The notes: generated by a model not told the origin, from the letters alone. A stretch of DNA of 64,000 nucleotides from Palsa-465 sp963800475 (GCA_963800475.1 CAWDAZ010000002.1:558001-622000), one strand, 5' to 3'; positions 46,569 through 55,483 are shown, counted from the stretch's first letter. Numbers and translations are program-made.

Positions 46569-47906
46569 ATGAGCATCAATGTGAGCGAGCGGCTTCGTCG
46601 TCCTGCTGCGATTGCGGCGGTCGCGGTGCTCGCGGGTGTCGTGGTCGGCTGCGGGGGCAACTCCACGTCGTCGACGAGCTCGGCGGCCAAGCCGACCACC
46701 AGCTCCGTCTCGGGCACGATCAGCATGGACGGCGTCTGGTCGGGTACCGAGCAGTCGGCATTCCAGGACGTGATCAACGCTTTCCACGAGCAGTACCCGA
46801 ACGTCACGGTCAACTTCAAATCGACCGGCGACAGCACGCCGACGGTGCTCGCGGCCGCCGTCGCCAGCGGTCATCCGCCGGATCTGGCGGACATCGCCCA
46901 GCCGGGGCTGATCAAGCAGTTTGCGGACAAAGGCGCGCTGAAACCCGAGACCTACGCACTCTCGTCGTACCGCGCGAACTTCAGCCCTGCCTGGGTGAAG
47001 CTCGGCACGATCAACGGCAAGTTGTACGGGGTCGTGTTCAAGGCCAGCAATAAGTCGACCGTCTGGTACAACGCCCACGCGTTCAAGGCCGCCGGCATCT
47101 TGCCGCCCACGACCTGGCCGCAATTCCTCTCCGACGCCAAGGCCCTGAAAGCGTCGGGGACGCCCGCATACTCAATCGGCGGCGCGGACGGTTGGACGCT
47201 CACCGACCTGTTCGAGAACATCTACCTTCGTCAGGCCGGCGTCGCGAAGTACGAGGCGCTCTCGGCCCACACGATCGAGTGGACCGATCCCACGGTCAAG
47301 AAGGCGCTCACGACGATGGCCGCGGTGCTCGGTGACCACTCGAACATCTACGGCGGCACAGCCGGCGCGCTCCAGACCGATTTCCCGACCTCGGTCAACA
47401 ACGTCTTCCAGAACCCGCCCAAGGCGGCGATGGTGATCGAAGGAGATTTCGTGCCGGGCGTCGCCACGGTCAAGGCCACCCCGACTACCGATTACAACGT
47501 GTTCACGTTCCCCGCGATCAACGGCTCCGGGCCCGAGGTCGAGATCGGTGGAGACACGATCGTCGCCTTCCGGGACACCCCCGCGATCGAAGCGTTCATC
47601 AAGTTCCTGACGACGCCGCAAGCGGCGGCAGCGTGGGCCAAGCACGGCGGCTTCGCCACCGGTAACAAGAACATGAGCCCGAACGCGTATCCCGACCCGA
47701 TCACGCGCTCGACGGCAGCGCCCGTGGCGTCAGCCGGCACCGTTGTGTTCGATATGTCCGACGAGCAACCGTCCTCCTTCGGCGCCACGGTCGGGCACGG
47801 CGAATGGCGCCTGTTCCAGGACTTCCTGCGCGACCCCAAGAACGTCAACGGGACGACGGCAAAGCTGGAGGCGGCGGCGACGGCCGCCTACAAGAAGGGA
47901 AGCTAG
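46569..47906 (+). CDS. ABC transporter substrate-binding lipoprotein (sugar type), orphan
   Basis: 445 residues with AGAAGGGG eight bases before ATG. Lipobox VVVGCGG with lipidated C28. The mature protein is an extracellular solute-binding protein of the sugar (family 1) type: SMDGVWSGTEQSAFQDVINAFHEQYPNVTVNFKSTGD, ASGHPPDLADIAQPG, LYGVVFKASNKSTVWYNAHAFKAAG and a late EAFIKFLTTPQAAAAWAKHGGF. No permease or ATPase gene is next to it, so the transporter partners must be elsewhere, or it serves as a sensor. A strong hairpin terminator follows. Confidence 0.92.
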   Translation: MSINVSERLRRPAAIAAVAVLAGVVVGCGGNSTSSTSSAAKPTTSSVSGTISMDGVWSGTEQSAFQDVINAFHEQYPNVTVNFKSTGDSTPTVLAAAVASGHPPDLADIAQPGLIKQFADKGALKPETYALSSYRANFSPAWVKLGTINGKLYGVVFKASNKSTVWYNAHAFKAAGILPPTTWPQFLSDAKALKASGTPAYSIGGADGWTLTDLFENIYLRQAGVAKYEALSAHTIEWTDPTVKKALTTMAAVLGDHSNIYGGTAGALQTDFPTSVNNVFQNPPKAAMVIEGDFVPGVATVKATPTTDYNVFTFPAINGSGPEVEIGGDTIVAFRDTPAIEAFIKFLTTPQAAAAWAKHGGFATGNKNMSPNAYPDPITRSTAAPVASAGTVVFDMSDEQPSSFGATVGHGEWRLFQDFLRDPKNVNGTTAKLEAAATAAYKKGS

Positions 47907-47920
47907 GCGAGCGGCCCACC

Positions 47921-47950
47921 GGGGGCGGCGGCCCAGCCACCGCCGCCCCC
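47921..47950. terminator. Bidirectional hairpin terminator
   Basis: GGGGGCGGCGG (47921-47931) and its exact complement (47940-47950) form a perfect 11-bp stem with an 8-base loop, between the convergent stops at 47906 and 47962. No T-rich tail. Confidence 0.6.
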
Positions 47951-47961
47951 GCAGCCTCACC

Positions 47962-49761
47962 TCAGCCCCCGATCCCGGGCAGCACCCGCGTGCCCTCGAC
48001 CTGTACGGCGCGCAGCGCGCCCGGGTCGAGTCCCAACAGCCGCAGAATCGTCGGCGCGACCTGCGTTGTCTCGACCCACGCGTCCGACCGCGACGCAGGT
48101 ACCGCGCCGGGCGCGTACACGACCATCGCGACGTCCCGGTCGCCCGGGTTGTCGCCGCCGTGCTCGGCGATCTTGGTGCCGCCCGTGTACATCGTCCCGA
48201 CCTGCACGCGCCCGAACACGTCGGGGTAGCGCGGGTCCGAGTACGGCACGCCGAAGAAGTCGGCGGCCTGATGACCGGCGTAGATCTGCGCCAGACCCGA
48301 GTGCACGACCTGCTCGGTGCCGCGGTTCACGCCGTCGTTGTTGTAGAGCACCGCCGTCGCGCTGTGGTTCCACAAGTAGCTCTTGACGAAGTCGGCCGCG
48401 GCCTGCGTCTTGACCGACAGATAGCTCTGCCACAGGTCGTCGTCGGTACCGGCGACGATCAGGTTGTGCTGGTCACCGGTCTTCGCGGTCCAGGCCGCGT
48501 TGATCGCGTCGATGATCGGCCCGTCCTTGATCCGCTTGAGCGCGAGCGGGTCCTGCGGCGACTGGCCGTGCTTGGCCGTGATGACGATCGCCGTCGATGA
48601 CCCCAGACCGTCCTGCTGGATCGTCTCGACGATCCGCTCCAGCTGGGCATTGACGTAGTCGAGCGCGCCGGCCAGCAGCGGGCGCGGCGTCGTTCCGCCC
48701 GGGTAGTAGCCGGCGAGCTCGGTCGGCCCCTCCGTATAGGTGCCGTCCGGGTTCTCAATCAGGGTGCTGGGGGAGTCGACCTTCTCGGCGACCGACACGG
48801 TCTGGAAGTTCATCCCCAGGACCGCCGGCACGCCGAGCTTCTGGGTGCCGCTGTGGTCGTAGCCGTTCAGCTCGTTGATGACCGCCTGCACCTTGTAACC
48901 GTCGTACTGCTTGGTCGCAGCGTCATCGTGCGCCCAATCCGTGTCCGTCGGGTAGGGCACCCCGTTCGGCTCGACCGCCTGCGAATCGATCTCGGGACCA
49001 AAGAAGTCGTCGATGCTCGTGCCATCGGAACCGGGGCCGTTGAACGACGTGTAGATCGCGTGCTTGTCAGACCAAGCCGTGCGCAGGCCGGCGTTGTGGA
49101 TCACCTGGAAGATCGTGTTGACCTTCAGGTAGTCCCACGGCGTGATCGGCTGACATGTCTTCGGGTCGACCGGGAAGCTCCCCGGGTTCAGGCCCGACTG
49201 CGGATGCGCGGTCAGGGTCATGATCGCGCCCGGATTCGTGTCGGCGCCGTTCGGGTAGACCGAGCCGCCCTCGTCGAACGACGGGAACGTGTTGCCGCTG
49301 CCGTTGTCGAGCAGGTCCGGCACGGCGTTGAACGTGTCGTCCGGCGAGTCGTAGATGACGTCGCCGCCGGTCGCCGGCTGCCCCGGCGTACAGGCGGCGC
49401 TCGCCTCGTCCACGGCGTGGCTGTACTCAACGTCGTAGTAGACACCGGTCGCGCGCGGATCGCCGCCGGTCATCAGCGCGGTGCCGCCCGGGTCGGAGTC
49501 CGACGGATCCGAGGTGTGCGCGTTCGAGTACTCGACGCCGCCCGCCGCGAGCTTCGCCAGCTCGGAGCTCGGGTGGTTGGCGACGGACCGCTCGAGGTCG
49601 GACTGGTGCAGCCCGTCGACGGAGATCAGCAGCACGTGCTGGATCCGGGAGTGCGACGCGCCGGCGCCGGCGCCTCTCGAGTGCGCCGACACGGCCGCGA
49701 CCGGAATCCCGATCGCACACGCCGCGCCGATCGCCCCTGCGACCTTCAGACACAGCTTCAT
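47962..49761 (-). CDS. Secreted alkaline phosphatase-superfamily (phosphodiesterase/nucleotide pyrophosphatase) enzyme
   Basis: 599 residues from ATG 49761 with AAGGAGA upstream. Signal peptide ~1-26 (IGAACAIGIPVAAVSA). VLLISVDGLHQSDLERS supplies the first metal Asp (D49), and DPGGTALMTGGDPRATGVYYDV carries the Thr nucleophile (T94). TAWSDKHAIYT, VITAKHGQSP and EHGGDNPGDRDVAMVVYAPG give further Asp/His ligands in order. The family hydrolyses phosphodiesters or phosphonates outside the cell. Substrate unknown. Confidence 0.9.
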   Translation of the reverse strand: MKLCLKVAGAIGAACAIGIPVAAVSAHSRGAGAGASHSRIQHVLLISVDGLHQSDLERSVANHPSSELAKLAAGGVEYSNAHTSDPSDSDPGGTALMTGGDPRATGVYYDVEYSHAVDEASAACTPGQPATGGDVIYDSPDDTFNAVPDLLDNGSGNTFPSFDEGGSVYPNGADTNPGAIMTLTAHPQSGLNPGSFPVDPKTCQPITPWDYLKVNTIFQVIHNAGLRTAWSDKHAIYTSFNGPGSDGTSIDDFFGPEIDSQAVEPNGVPYPTDTDWAHDDAATKQYDGYKVQAVINELNGYDHSGTQKLGVPAVLGMNFQTVSVAEKVDSPSTLIENPDGTYTEGPTELAGYYPGGTTPRPLLAGALDYVNAQLERIVETIQQDGLGSSTAIVITAKHGQSPQDPLALKRIKDGPIIDAINAAWTAKTGDQHNLIVAGTDDDLWQSYLSVKTQAAADFVKSYLWNHSATAVLYNNDGVNRGTEQVVHSGLAQIYAGHQAADFFGVPYSDPRYPDVFGRVQVGTMYTGGTKIAEHGGDNPGDRDVAMVVYAPGAVPASRSDAWVETTQVAPTILRLLGLDPGALRAVQVEGTRVLPGIGG

Positions 49762-50042
49762 CTACGTCTCCTTTTCAGAGGATGGTCCCGCGGGGCGACC
49801 GTAGGGACGCGGCCCGCCGCGGTTGTCACCACGGCGTGGCCGAGTTATGTCGCTCTCGTGAACGGCCTGGGCACGATCGCCACGCCGGGGGTCGCAGCGC
49901 CGTCACCCGAGGATCCCCGCGCCTGGCTGGTGCGCGTAAGGTCCCGGCGCCGGCAAGAGGCTCCGTTTGCCCGATGCGCCGGTGCCTCGTAGGCGCGAGC
50001 ATGGCAGCACACCAATGAACTCCGAGTAGATGGAGATATGCG

Positions 50043-50456
50043 ATGGCCTCGATTCGCCTCCAGACCGTGATCGATGCGGACCCGGATGCCGTCTGGGATG
50101 CGCTGCGCGACTGGGATGCCCTACATGAACGGCTTGCTGCGGGGTTCGTCACCGACTGTCGGCGGGACGGCACGGCTCGGATCGTGACGTTCGCCTCCGG
50201 CACTGTCTTACGCGAGGAGATCCTCGGTTGCGATGAAGAGCACCGCCGGCTCGCGTGGTCAATCGTCGACGGTCCTTACACCCACCACAACGGCGCAGCC
50301 GAGGTCCTGCGGGAGGACGACGGTAGTGCGCGGTTCGTATGGACCGCGGACCTGCGTCCAGATGCCCTTGCTGAAGGGACGGCACAGGCCATGGAGCAAG
50401 GGCTCGCCGCGGTCAAGCGGACGTTGGAGCTCGGCGGAGTCGAGAGCGCCCGCTGA
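50043..50456 (+). CDS. SRPBCC (START-like) family protein
   Basis: 137 residues from ATG 50043, with GGAG about nine bases upstream. IRLQTVIDADPDAVWDALRDWDALHERLAAGFVTD is the first strand and helix of an SRPBCC fold; ITHHNGAAEVLREDDGSARFVWTADLRPDALAEGTAQAMEQGLAAVKRTLE completes it with the long C-terminal helix. Polyketide-cyclase/AHSA1-like; binds a hydrophobic ligand. No specific role can be given. Upstream 49762-50042 shows no gene. Confidence 0.88.
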   Translation: MASIRLQTVIDADPDAVWDALRDWDALHERLAAGFVTDCRRDGTARIVTFASGTVLREEILGCDEEHRRLAWSIVDGPYTHHNGAAEVLREDDGSARFVWTADLRPDALAEGTAQAMEQGLAAVKRTLELGGVESAR

Positions 50457-50550
50457 TCCCAGCCGCGGGCGTGACTGTGACGGCGCCGCGCGATTCCTTC
50501 CTTGCCGGTCGCTTCCGCCGCGCAAACTCCTGCGGCGACGCACGAGGCGA

Positions 50551-50568
50551 TGTAAGTAATAACATACA
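50551..50568. promoter_or_regulatory. Candidate operator: AT-rich imperfect palindrome
   Basis: TGTAAGTAATAACATACA matches its own complement at 14 of 18 positions and ends 10 bases before the ATG at 50579. An AT-rich palindrome in this GC-rich window resembles TetR-type operators. No TetR gene is adjacent, so this is only a candidate. Confidence 0.35.
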
Positions 50569-50578
50569 GGCGTCCGTT

Positions 50579-51265
50579 ATGACCAACACCACGACTGAAA
50601 TGTTCGATGCCGAAGCGCCGAGCTATTCGCGCCATCGGCTGCTCCCCTGCTTCGACGCGTTCTATAGCGCGGCGATCCGGGCGCTCGAGCTCGCAGAACC
50701 CGGACCGCTGCGTGCGGTTCTCGACCTCGGCACCGGAACCGGCGCGCTCGCGATGATGGTCGCTAGCGCGTACCCCCACGCGCGGCTCACGCTGCTCGAC
50801 GGAGCGCCGGCGATGATGAGCAAGGCCACTGCGAACCTCGGGTCACGGGTCGCGGCGGCGCTCGTCCAGGACTTCGCTGACCCGCTCCCTGCGGGCCCGT
50901 TCGACGCGATCGTCTCGTCGCTCGCGATCCACCACCTCGACGACTCAGGCAAGGCCTCTCTGTACGCTCGCGCCCATGATGCGCTTCGCCCGGGCGGCGT
51001 GTGCGTCAACGCGGACCAGGTGCTCGGCGCGACGCCGGCGCTGGACGCTCTCCTGTGGCGCTGGCACGAGCGTGAGGCACGCGCCCTCGGCGCGAGCGAC
51101 GAACAGTGGGCCGCTGCGGTCAAGCGCATGACCCACGACCGCTGCGCGACCGTCGAGACTAACCTCGAGCTACTCCGCGGCGCGGGTCTGGAGGACGTTT
51201 CGGTGCACTTCGCCGACGGCCGGTTCGCGGTGTTAGCCGCCCGGCGTCCGGCGGCGGGCGGCTAA
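50579..51265 (+). CDS. Class I SAM-dependent methyltransferase
   Basis: 228 residues from ATG 50579. MFDAEAPSYSRHRLLPCFDAFYSAAIRALE opens the domain; SAM motif VLDLGTGTGALAMMVASAYP, then LTLLDGAPAMMSKA, FDAIVSSLAIHHLDD and LRPGGVCVNADQVLG. A small-molecule methyltransferase of the UbiE/Coq5-like superfamily. The palindrome just upstream suggests repression by a small-molecule-sensing regulator. Confidence 0.87.
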   Translation: MTNTTTEMFDAEAPSYSRHRLLPCFDAFYSAAIRALELAEPGPLRAVLDLGTGTGALAMMVASAYPHARLTLLDGAPAMMSKATANLGSRVAAALVQDFADPLPAGPFDAIVSSLAIHHLDDSGKASLYARAHDALRPGGVCVNADQVLGATPALDALLWRWHEREARALGASDEQWAAAVKRMTHDRCATVETNLELLRGAGLEDVSVHFADGRFAVLAARRPAAGG

Positions 51266-51375
51266 CTTACGCTACCTGTAGAACGTCATCAGATTGTCAA
51301 AGATGCGTCATCCGATTGCCCGGGGTCCCGGATCACCCCGTCAAGCAGGTCGTGGAATCGATCTCACAGTTGGAA

Positions 51376-51990
51376 AGCGTCGTGCCTCGTTCGCGCAGGC
51401 CGCTGCTTTGTGGCCGGCAGCTGTCCGATGCTCTTGACCAGCGCGTCACGAAGCGCCTCGGCGGACTGGCCGTCGGGCAAGGCAACGAGCTGGCAGTAGC
51501 GAGTAGAGCGCTCGACCAGAGTCGCGATCCCGGTCGGCTTCTTGCCCAGCAGGAGGTCCCCCTCCCAGTGGCCCGGGACAGCGCGGTCTTCGACCTCCGC
51601 GGGGCGCTCGGAGATCATCACCCGGCCGGGATCTTGCCCTGTCCTTGGCGCTTGGGCCGCTGAGCTCGAGGATGGCGGGTGCGCCGGCCGCTCCTAAGAC
51701 AGGCGGAGAGCTCGCGGAGCAGCGCGCCGCGACCCTGGACGAACAGCGACAGGTAGATCGTCTCGTGAGAGACCTGCATGTCTGAATCATCAGGGTAGGC
51801 GCGGCGCAACCACCTAGAGATCTGCTCCGGCGACCACTTAAGGCAGAGCTTCTCTCGACCACGGCCTGCAGCTTGGGGTTGAGGTGAAGCTTTGCGGCTG
51901 GCGACGCGCCATTGCACTCGGCCGGCCCGGTCGGCTGCGGGCGATTGCGTTCGTGGCGAAGCGATCGTCCGGCGTCGGCGGCGTCCGACC
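51376..51990 (-). pseudogene. Truncated IS30-family transposase remnant
   Basis: Pieces in two frames match the intact IS30 transposase at 62134-63327: LHLNPKL and EKLCLKWSPEQISRWLRRAYPDDSDMQVSHETIYLSLFVQGRGALL in the region 51618-51900, then VMISERPAEVEDRAVPGHWEGDLLLGKKPTGIATLVE down to SIGQLPA at about 51418. A one-base change (CGAGAGAAG for CGAGGAGAAG) and another near 51618 break the frame. Only the first catalytic Asp (EGDLLLG) remains; the other two DDE residues are lost, and the N-terminus is decayed. Not functional. Confidence 0.85.
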
Positions 51991-52105
51991 ACTCTTAGGT
52001 CGCCGAAGCGATGGTGGGCCAGATCGTCGGCCTGAGAAGCAAGCGATCGTCCTCAGACGTGCCTTAAGCGTCTCGACCGGCCCGTCGAGTCTCCGTGAGC
52101 CGTCG

Positions 52106-52468
52106 CTACTCGGCGTCGTTGTCCGGCGGGTCGGTGAGCTCGGCCAGTACATCGGCAGCATCGCGGTTGCCGCGCCCGGCCAGCCGTCGCAGTTCGTCGA
52201 AGTCTTCCCGCTCGCCCGCCAATTCGACGAGCTGGTCTGCTGCATCATGGTTGCCGCGCTCGGCCAGCCGTCGGAGCTCGTCGAGGTCTCCCCGCTCGCC
52301 TGCCAGCTCGACGAGCTGGTCGGCGGCGTCAGGGCTGCCCGCGTCGGCAAGCCGTCGCAACTCGGTCAAATCACCTTGGGATGTGGCGACCTCGACGAGC
52401 TCGTCGATGGCCTCCCGGTCACCGTTCGCGGCGCGTCGCCGCAGGTCATCAGATTCAGAATCAGTCAT
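52106..52468 (-). CDS. Small tandem helical-repeat protein
   Basis: 120 residues from ATG 52468, almost wholly made of four 28-residue repeats, each with a helix DLDELRRLAERG and a helix NHDAADQLVELAGERG (consensus from the repeats). The pattern L-R-R-L-A-x-x-G-x-x-x-A-A-x-x-L-V-E-L resembles Sel1/TPR-like or HEAT-like helical hairpins, which bind proteins. Strongly acidic. The DNA repeats are alike too, so units may be gained and lost. Function unknown. Similar acidic LRRLADAG-type repeat proteins occur in actinobacteria as I recall, with no assigned role. Confidence 0.8.
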   Translation of the reverse strand: MTDSESDDLRRRAANGDREAIDELVEVATSQGDLTELRRLADAGSPDAADQLVELAGERGDLDELRRLAERGNHDAADQLVELAGEREDFDELRRLAGRGNRDAADVLAELTDPPDNDAE

Positions 52469-52514
52469 GTCGTGCTTGTTTCGATTCGTAGGGTAGGAGA
52501 CTCGCGTGGGCAGG

Positions 52515-52532
52515 CTTCGTCGGGCGACGAAG
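52515..52532. promoter_or_regulatory. Perfect palindrome upstream of the helical-repeat gene
   Basis: CTTCGTCG-GG-CGACGAAG is a perfect 8-bp inverted repeat, 47 bases upstream of the start at 52468. It could be an operator or a hairpin in the leader transcript. No regulator gene adjoins it. Confidence 0.3.
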
Positions 52533-52736
52533 TGTCGCTCCCCGGCCGTGGCCGGCGAAGCGTATGACGGTGGTATCGAACGAGGCGTCTAGCTCAGGCG
52601 TGCGACGGGACGACTGGAGCGTCGCCGAAGCGCACGTCGCCGACCAGCCGTCGCTACCACGAAAGCAGGCGTGGGCATGGTGGTTCGAGCGGGCGCTCGC
52701 GATTAGCCCAAAGCATCACTCTCTCGCGGCGGTGGC

Positions 52737-53381
52737 TCAGCGAGGCACGCAGACCGCCGGCCCGCTCACGCAGACCCACCGTTGCTTGGGCTTGGACCAG
52801 GCCCACCTCTCGTTGTGGACTTTTCCGTCCGGGCTGTGGTTGGCCTTGATGGTCACGGTGAAAACCGTCAGGGAGCCTGGCGCCGACGGAGCCCTCGTGA
52901 TCTTGTCGCCTGAGATCGACTGCAGCGGCCGGAACCTGAGTCCGTGGTATCGGTTCTGGCGGAGGATCGTGAGGACCTCGCCGACAGAGGGCGTGATGAA
53001 GTCAAGCACGGCAACCTCAAAGCGCCTGTCGTTGTTGAGGTCTCCGACGATCGCGTATTCCAGGCCGCTTGTCCGGCTGCCTGGACTGGGCCCGAACACG
53101 CGCGAATACTGGGACTGGTCCCAGCGCCGGTCGGGGCGCTGATGCCAGACGCTCAAGTACGTTGTCGGCTGCCCGCTCTGACTGAGGTTGAACACGAGGA
53201 TATGCTCGTTGCCGCGGCTTCCGTCGATGTTCAGGGCGAAGTCGCGGACTCGTGTTGCCCCGCTGGGAGCGCTGGGCTTTGCCTGTGTTAGAGCGATCGC
53301 GACCGCAGGCACAATCACCACCGCACCGGTGGCACTGGCAACCACCAGAAGACGGCCATAGCAGCGCTTCAGAAATGCCAT
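52737..53381 (-). CDS. Exported protein with an FG-GAP-like segment, unknown function
   Basis: 214 residues from ATG 53381. N-terminal membrane anchor or signal (YGRLLVVASATGAVVIVPAVAIALTQA). YAIVGDLNNDRRFEVAVLDF resembles the calcium-binding FG-GAP/VCBS blade (D-x-N-x-D), repeated only weakly. Ends with two Cys (RWVCVSGPAVC). Bases 53109-53381 and the upstream flank to 53474 are repeated exactly beyond the IS element, so this copy is cut from its original promoter. Function unknown. Confidence 0.75.
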   Translation of the reverse strand: MAFLKRCYGRLLVVASATGAVVIVPAVAIALTQAKPSAPSGATRVRDFALNIDGSRGNEHILVFNLSQSGQPTTYLSVWHQRPDRRWDQSQYSRVFGPSPGSRTSGLEYAIVGDLNNDRRFEVAVLDFITPSVGEVLTILRQNRYHGLRFRPLQSISGDKITRAPSAPGSLTVFTVTIKANHSPDGKVHNERWAWSKPKQRWVCVSGPAVCVPR

Positions 53382-53474
53382 CCACGCACGTTTTCAATCT
53401 CGGCGCTCACGGTCATCCGTAGCAGCCCCGGATCAGCTTCGCGGCTCGTCCGCGGCCTTCTGCCTTGATCGACC
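53109..53474 (+). repeat. 366-bp direct repeat, copy A
   Basis: Identical, as read, to 55118-55483 at a constant offset of 2009 bases. It covers the first 91 codons of the gene at 52737-53381 plus about 93 bp of upstream DNA. The repeats immediately bracket an IS110-family element (53475-55117). Confidence 0.85.
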
Positions 53475-53646
53475 GATGAAAGTAAGTCGGTGTTGTCGGT
53501 ATTTGCGGGCTGGTGTCCTCCGTGGTCTTGCGGGCGGGGCGGCCGCCGCGTAGGTTGCTGGTCGGGCGCGAGCCGATGACGTAGCGAAGTGCAGACGTCA
53601 GGAGCTTGTGGTCTGCCGCGCGGCTTGTCCTCTTTGAGTGACTTAA

Positions 53647-54875
53647 CTATGCGTGCTCCAGTGTCACGCTCGCGCCCGCTTTTTTGGCTGGGGCACCGGC
53701 CTGCTGGTCTTGGACCAGTCGCTTGTATGACGCTTCGGCTTGGCGGGCAGCTCGAGCTCGGCCTCGCGCATGAGGTCGTTGGTGGACCAGATCCCGGCGG
53801 CGCGGCGGGTGTATTTGGGTGCGCCGGCGGTGATCTCCAGGCGCCGGAGCTTCTTGCGCGTTAGTGACGGTTGTTGGTGGGCGTAGTCCTGGTCGCGGGT
53901 GAGCATGCACCAGAACAGGACCGCGAGCTTGCGGGCGGTTGCGACGATCGCCTTGCCGTGACCGCGTCTGGCCTTGGCGCGTTCATAGAAGGCGTGCAAC
54001 GGACCCGGTTGCAGGACCGCCGTCCACGCGGCCTCGACGAGCGCCCAGCGCGCGGACGGGGAGCCGCGCTTGGAGATCCGGCCGCTGCGCGCTGGTCCTT
54101 CCCGGATTGCTTGACCCGCGGGTCCAGCCCGAGATACGCGACCAGTTTGCGGCTGCTCAGGAAACGGTTGGGGTTGCCGATCGCGGCGATGAACGAGGCG
54201 GCGCAGATCAGGTTCACGCCCGGCACAGTCATCAGCCGGCGGATTTCCGGCAGGAGAGCGCCTGCTGGGCGATCAGCTTCTCGGCGGCCGCGATCTCCGC
54301 GTCGAGGAACTCAACGTGCCGCATGGCGGCGTCGACCGACTCGCGCTCCTCAAGAGGCAGCTCGAGCCCGGCCAACCACTGGCGGCCTTTGACCCCGAAC
54401 AGGTCAGAGCACGGCGGCTTGCCCTTCAGCCGGCGCTGCAGACAGCGTGGATCTCGTTCTTGGACCGGGTCCGGGAGCGCACCAGCTGCGCGGCGCGCCA
54501 ACCTGCGGCGCAGAATGCGCAACGCTCATCGGGCATCACACCGCCTCAAGCTCGCCCTTCCATAGCAGGCTCGCGAGCGTCCGCGCGTCGAGCTTGTCCG
54601 TCTTCGCTCGCGCGCTCGAGATCCCCGTGTCGTCAGGTGAGACGACCACCACCCTGTTGACGTGCGGCTCGAGGATCCTCGCCACCTCCCAGCAGCTGCC
54701 CGTCACCTCCAACGCCACCCGATCTGAAGCCACCAGACTCTCCGCCAGCGCCTCGACCCCTCCGGCGTGGCCGGCACCCGACCCGCCGAACGCACCTCGC
54801 CGTCCTCGCAGATCGCGACCACGCAGAAGTCACGATGAACTCCAGGCCAACGGCGCGACCGACTCATCTGGGCAC
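53647..54875 (-). pseudogene. IS110-family transposase, multiply frameshifted
   Basis: Pieces in several frames align with the better copy at 60542-61777: DRVALEVTGSCWEVARIL and DKLDARTLASLLW (54536-54733, the E and paired D of the DEDD RuvC-like domain), QQALSCRKSAG-type middle (54232-54522), LMTVPGVNLICAASFIAAIGNPNRFLSSRKLVAYLGLDPRVKQSG (Transposase_20 domain, 53999-54232), then AFYERAKARRGHGKAIVATARKLAVLFW and a stop at 53647. At least three single-base shifts and an early stop near the start codon. Not functional. Confidence 0.85.
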
Positions 54876-55117
54876 TCCCATCCTCACCTCCACCAGGTTG
54901 AGTTATCAGAACGGGAGAACCAGCGGGACAACGACACCGACCGATACGAGCTCGAAGCTCATCCAGGCAGTCGCAGGGGCGGCCAAGAACAGCCGGGCTC
55001 GAAGCCCATCGATCAAAACGGCCTACCCGTCTGCGTTCTCCCAGTGAAAGCCCCTGTCCCAGATCAACCGAACCTACGGTCAGACCCGGACGGAGCCCAC
55101 ACCAGCAGTTTCATGCC
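54876..55117 (-). ncRNA. Candidate bridge-RNA region of IS110 copy 1
   Basis: The ~242 bases upstream of the transposase start are non-coding but match the same region of copy 2 at about 85 percent by eye, including a GGGCTTCGAGCCC hairpin and the block GATCGATGGGCTTCG. IS110 elements are known to encode a structured bridge RNA in a non-coding end that guides insertion. The conservation here fits; loops were not folded. Confidence 0.45.
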
Positions 55118-55390
55118 CTGGGACTGGTCCCAGCGCCGGTCGGGGCGCTGATGCCAGACGCTCAAGTACGTTGTCGGCTGCCCGCTCTGACTGAGGTTGA
55201 ACACGAGGATATGCTCGTTGCCGCGGCTTCCGTCGATGTTCAGGGCGAAGTCGCGGACTCGTGTTGCCCCGCTGGGAGCGCTGGGCTTTGCCTGTGTTAG
55301 AGCGATCGCGACCGCAGGCACAATCACCACCGCACCGGTGGCACTGGCAACCACCAGAAGACGGCCATAGCAGCGCTTCAGAAATGCCAT
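55064..55390 (-). pseudogene. Truncated 5' duplicate of the exported-protein gene
   Basis: From ATG 55390 the first 91 residues equal those of the gene at 52737-53381 (MAFLKRCYGRLLVVAS to RRWDQSQ). At 55118 the frame enters the IS110 end and adds 17 foreign residues before a stop. This copy keeps the original upstream DNA, so it may still be transcribed into a short membrane-anchored fragment. Mobile-element damage, not a separate gene. Confidence 0.8.
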
Positions 55391-55483
55391 CCACGCACGT
55401 TTTCAATCTCGGCGCTCACGGTCATCCGTAGCAGCCCCGGATCAGCTTCGCGGCTCGTCCGCGGCCTTCTGCCTTGATCGACC
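55118..55483 (+). repeat. 366-bp direct repeat, copy B
   Basis: Identical to 53109-53474. Beyond 55483 the sequence continues into DNA that was presumably the original upstream flank of the exported-protein gene. On the coding (minus) strand this copy comes first. Confidence 0.85.

Larger units (their letters stand above)
53475..55117 (-). mobile_element. IS110-family element, copy 1 (decayed)
   Basis: About 1643 bp between the 366-bp direct repeats. Its ends match those of copy 2: GTGTTGTCGGTATTTGCGGG near 53490 and AGCAGTTTCATGCC at the right edge (55104-55117), shared with 60386 and 62015-62028. The transposase gene inside runs on the minus strand and is broken. A ~240-bp non-coding segment precedes the gene. 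No inverted repeats at the ends, as expected of IS110 elements. Confidence 0.8.

Noticed and set aside
48853..49992. 379-codon plus-strand frame
   Set aside because: Antisense to the secreted phosphodiesterase gene; Val/Arg-rich shadow.
52564..53142. 192-codon plus-strand frame across the exported-protein gene
   Set aside because: Antisense to the gene at 52737-53381, which has a signal peptide and a duplicated 5' half; no motif on this strand.
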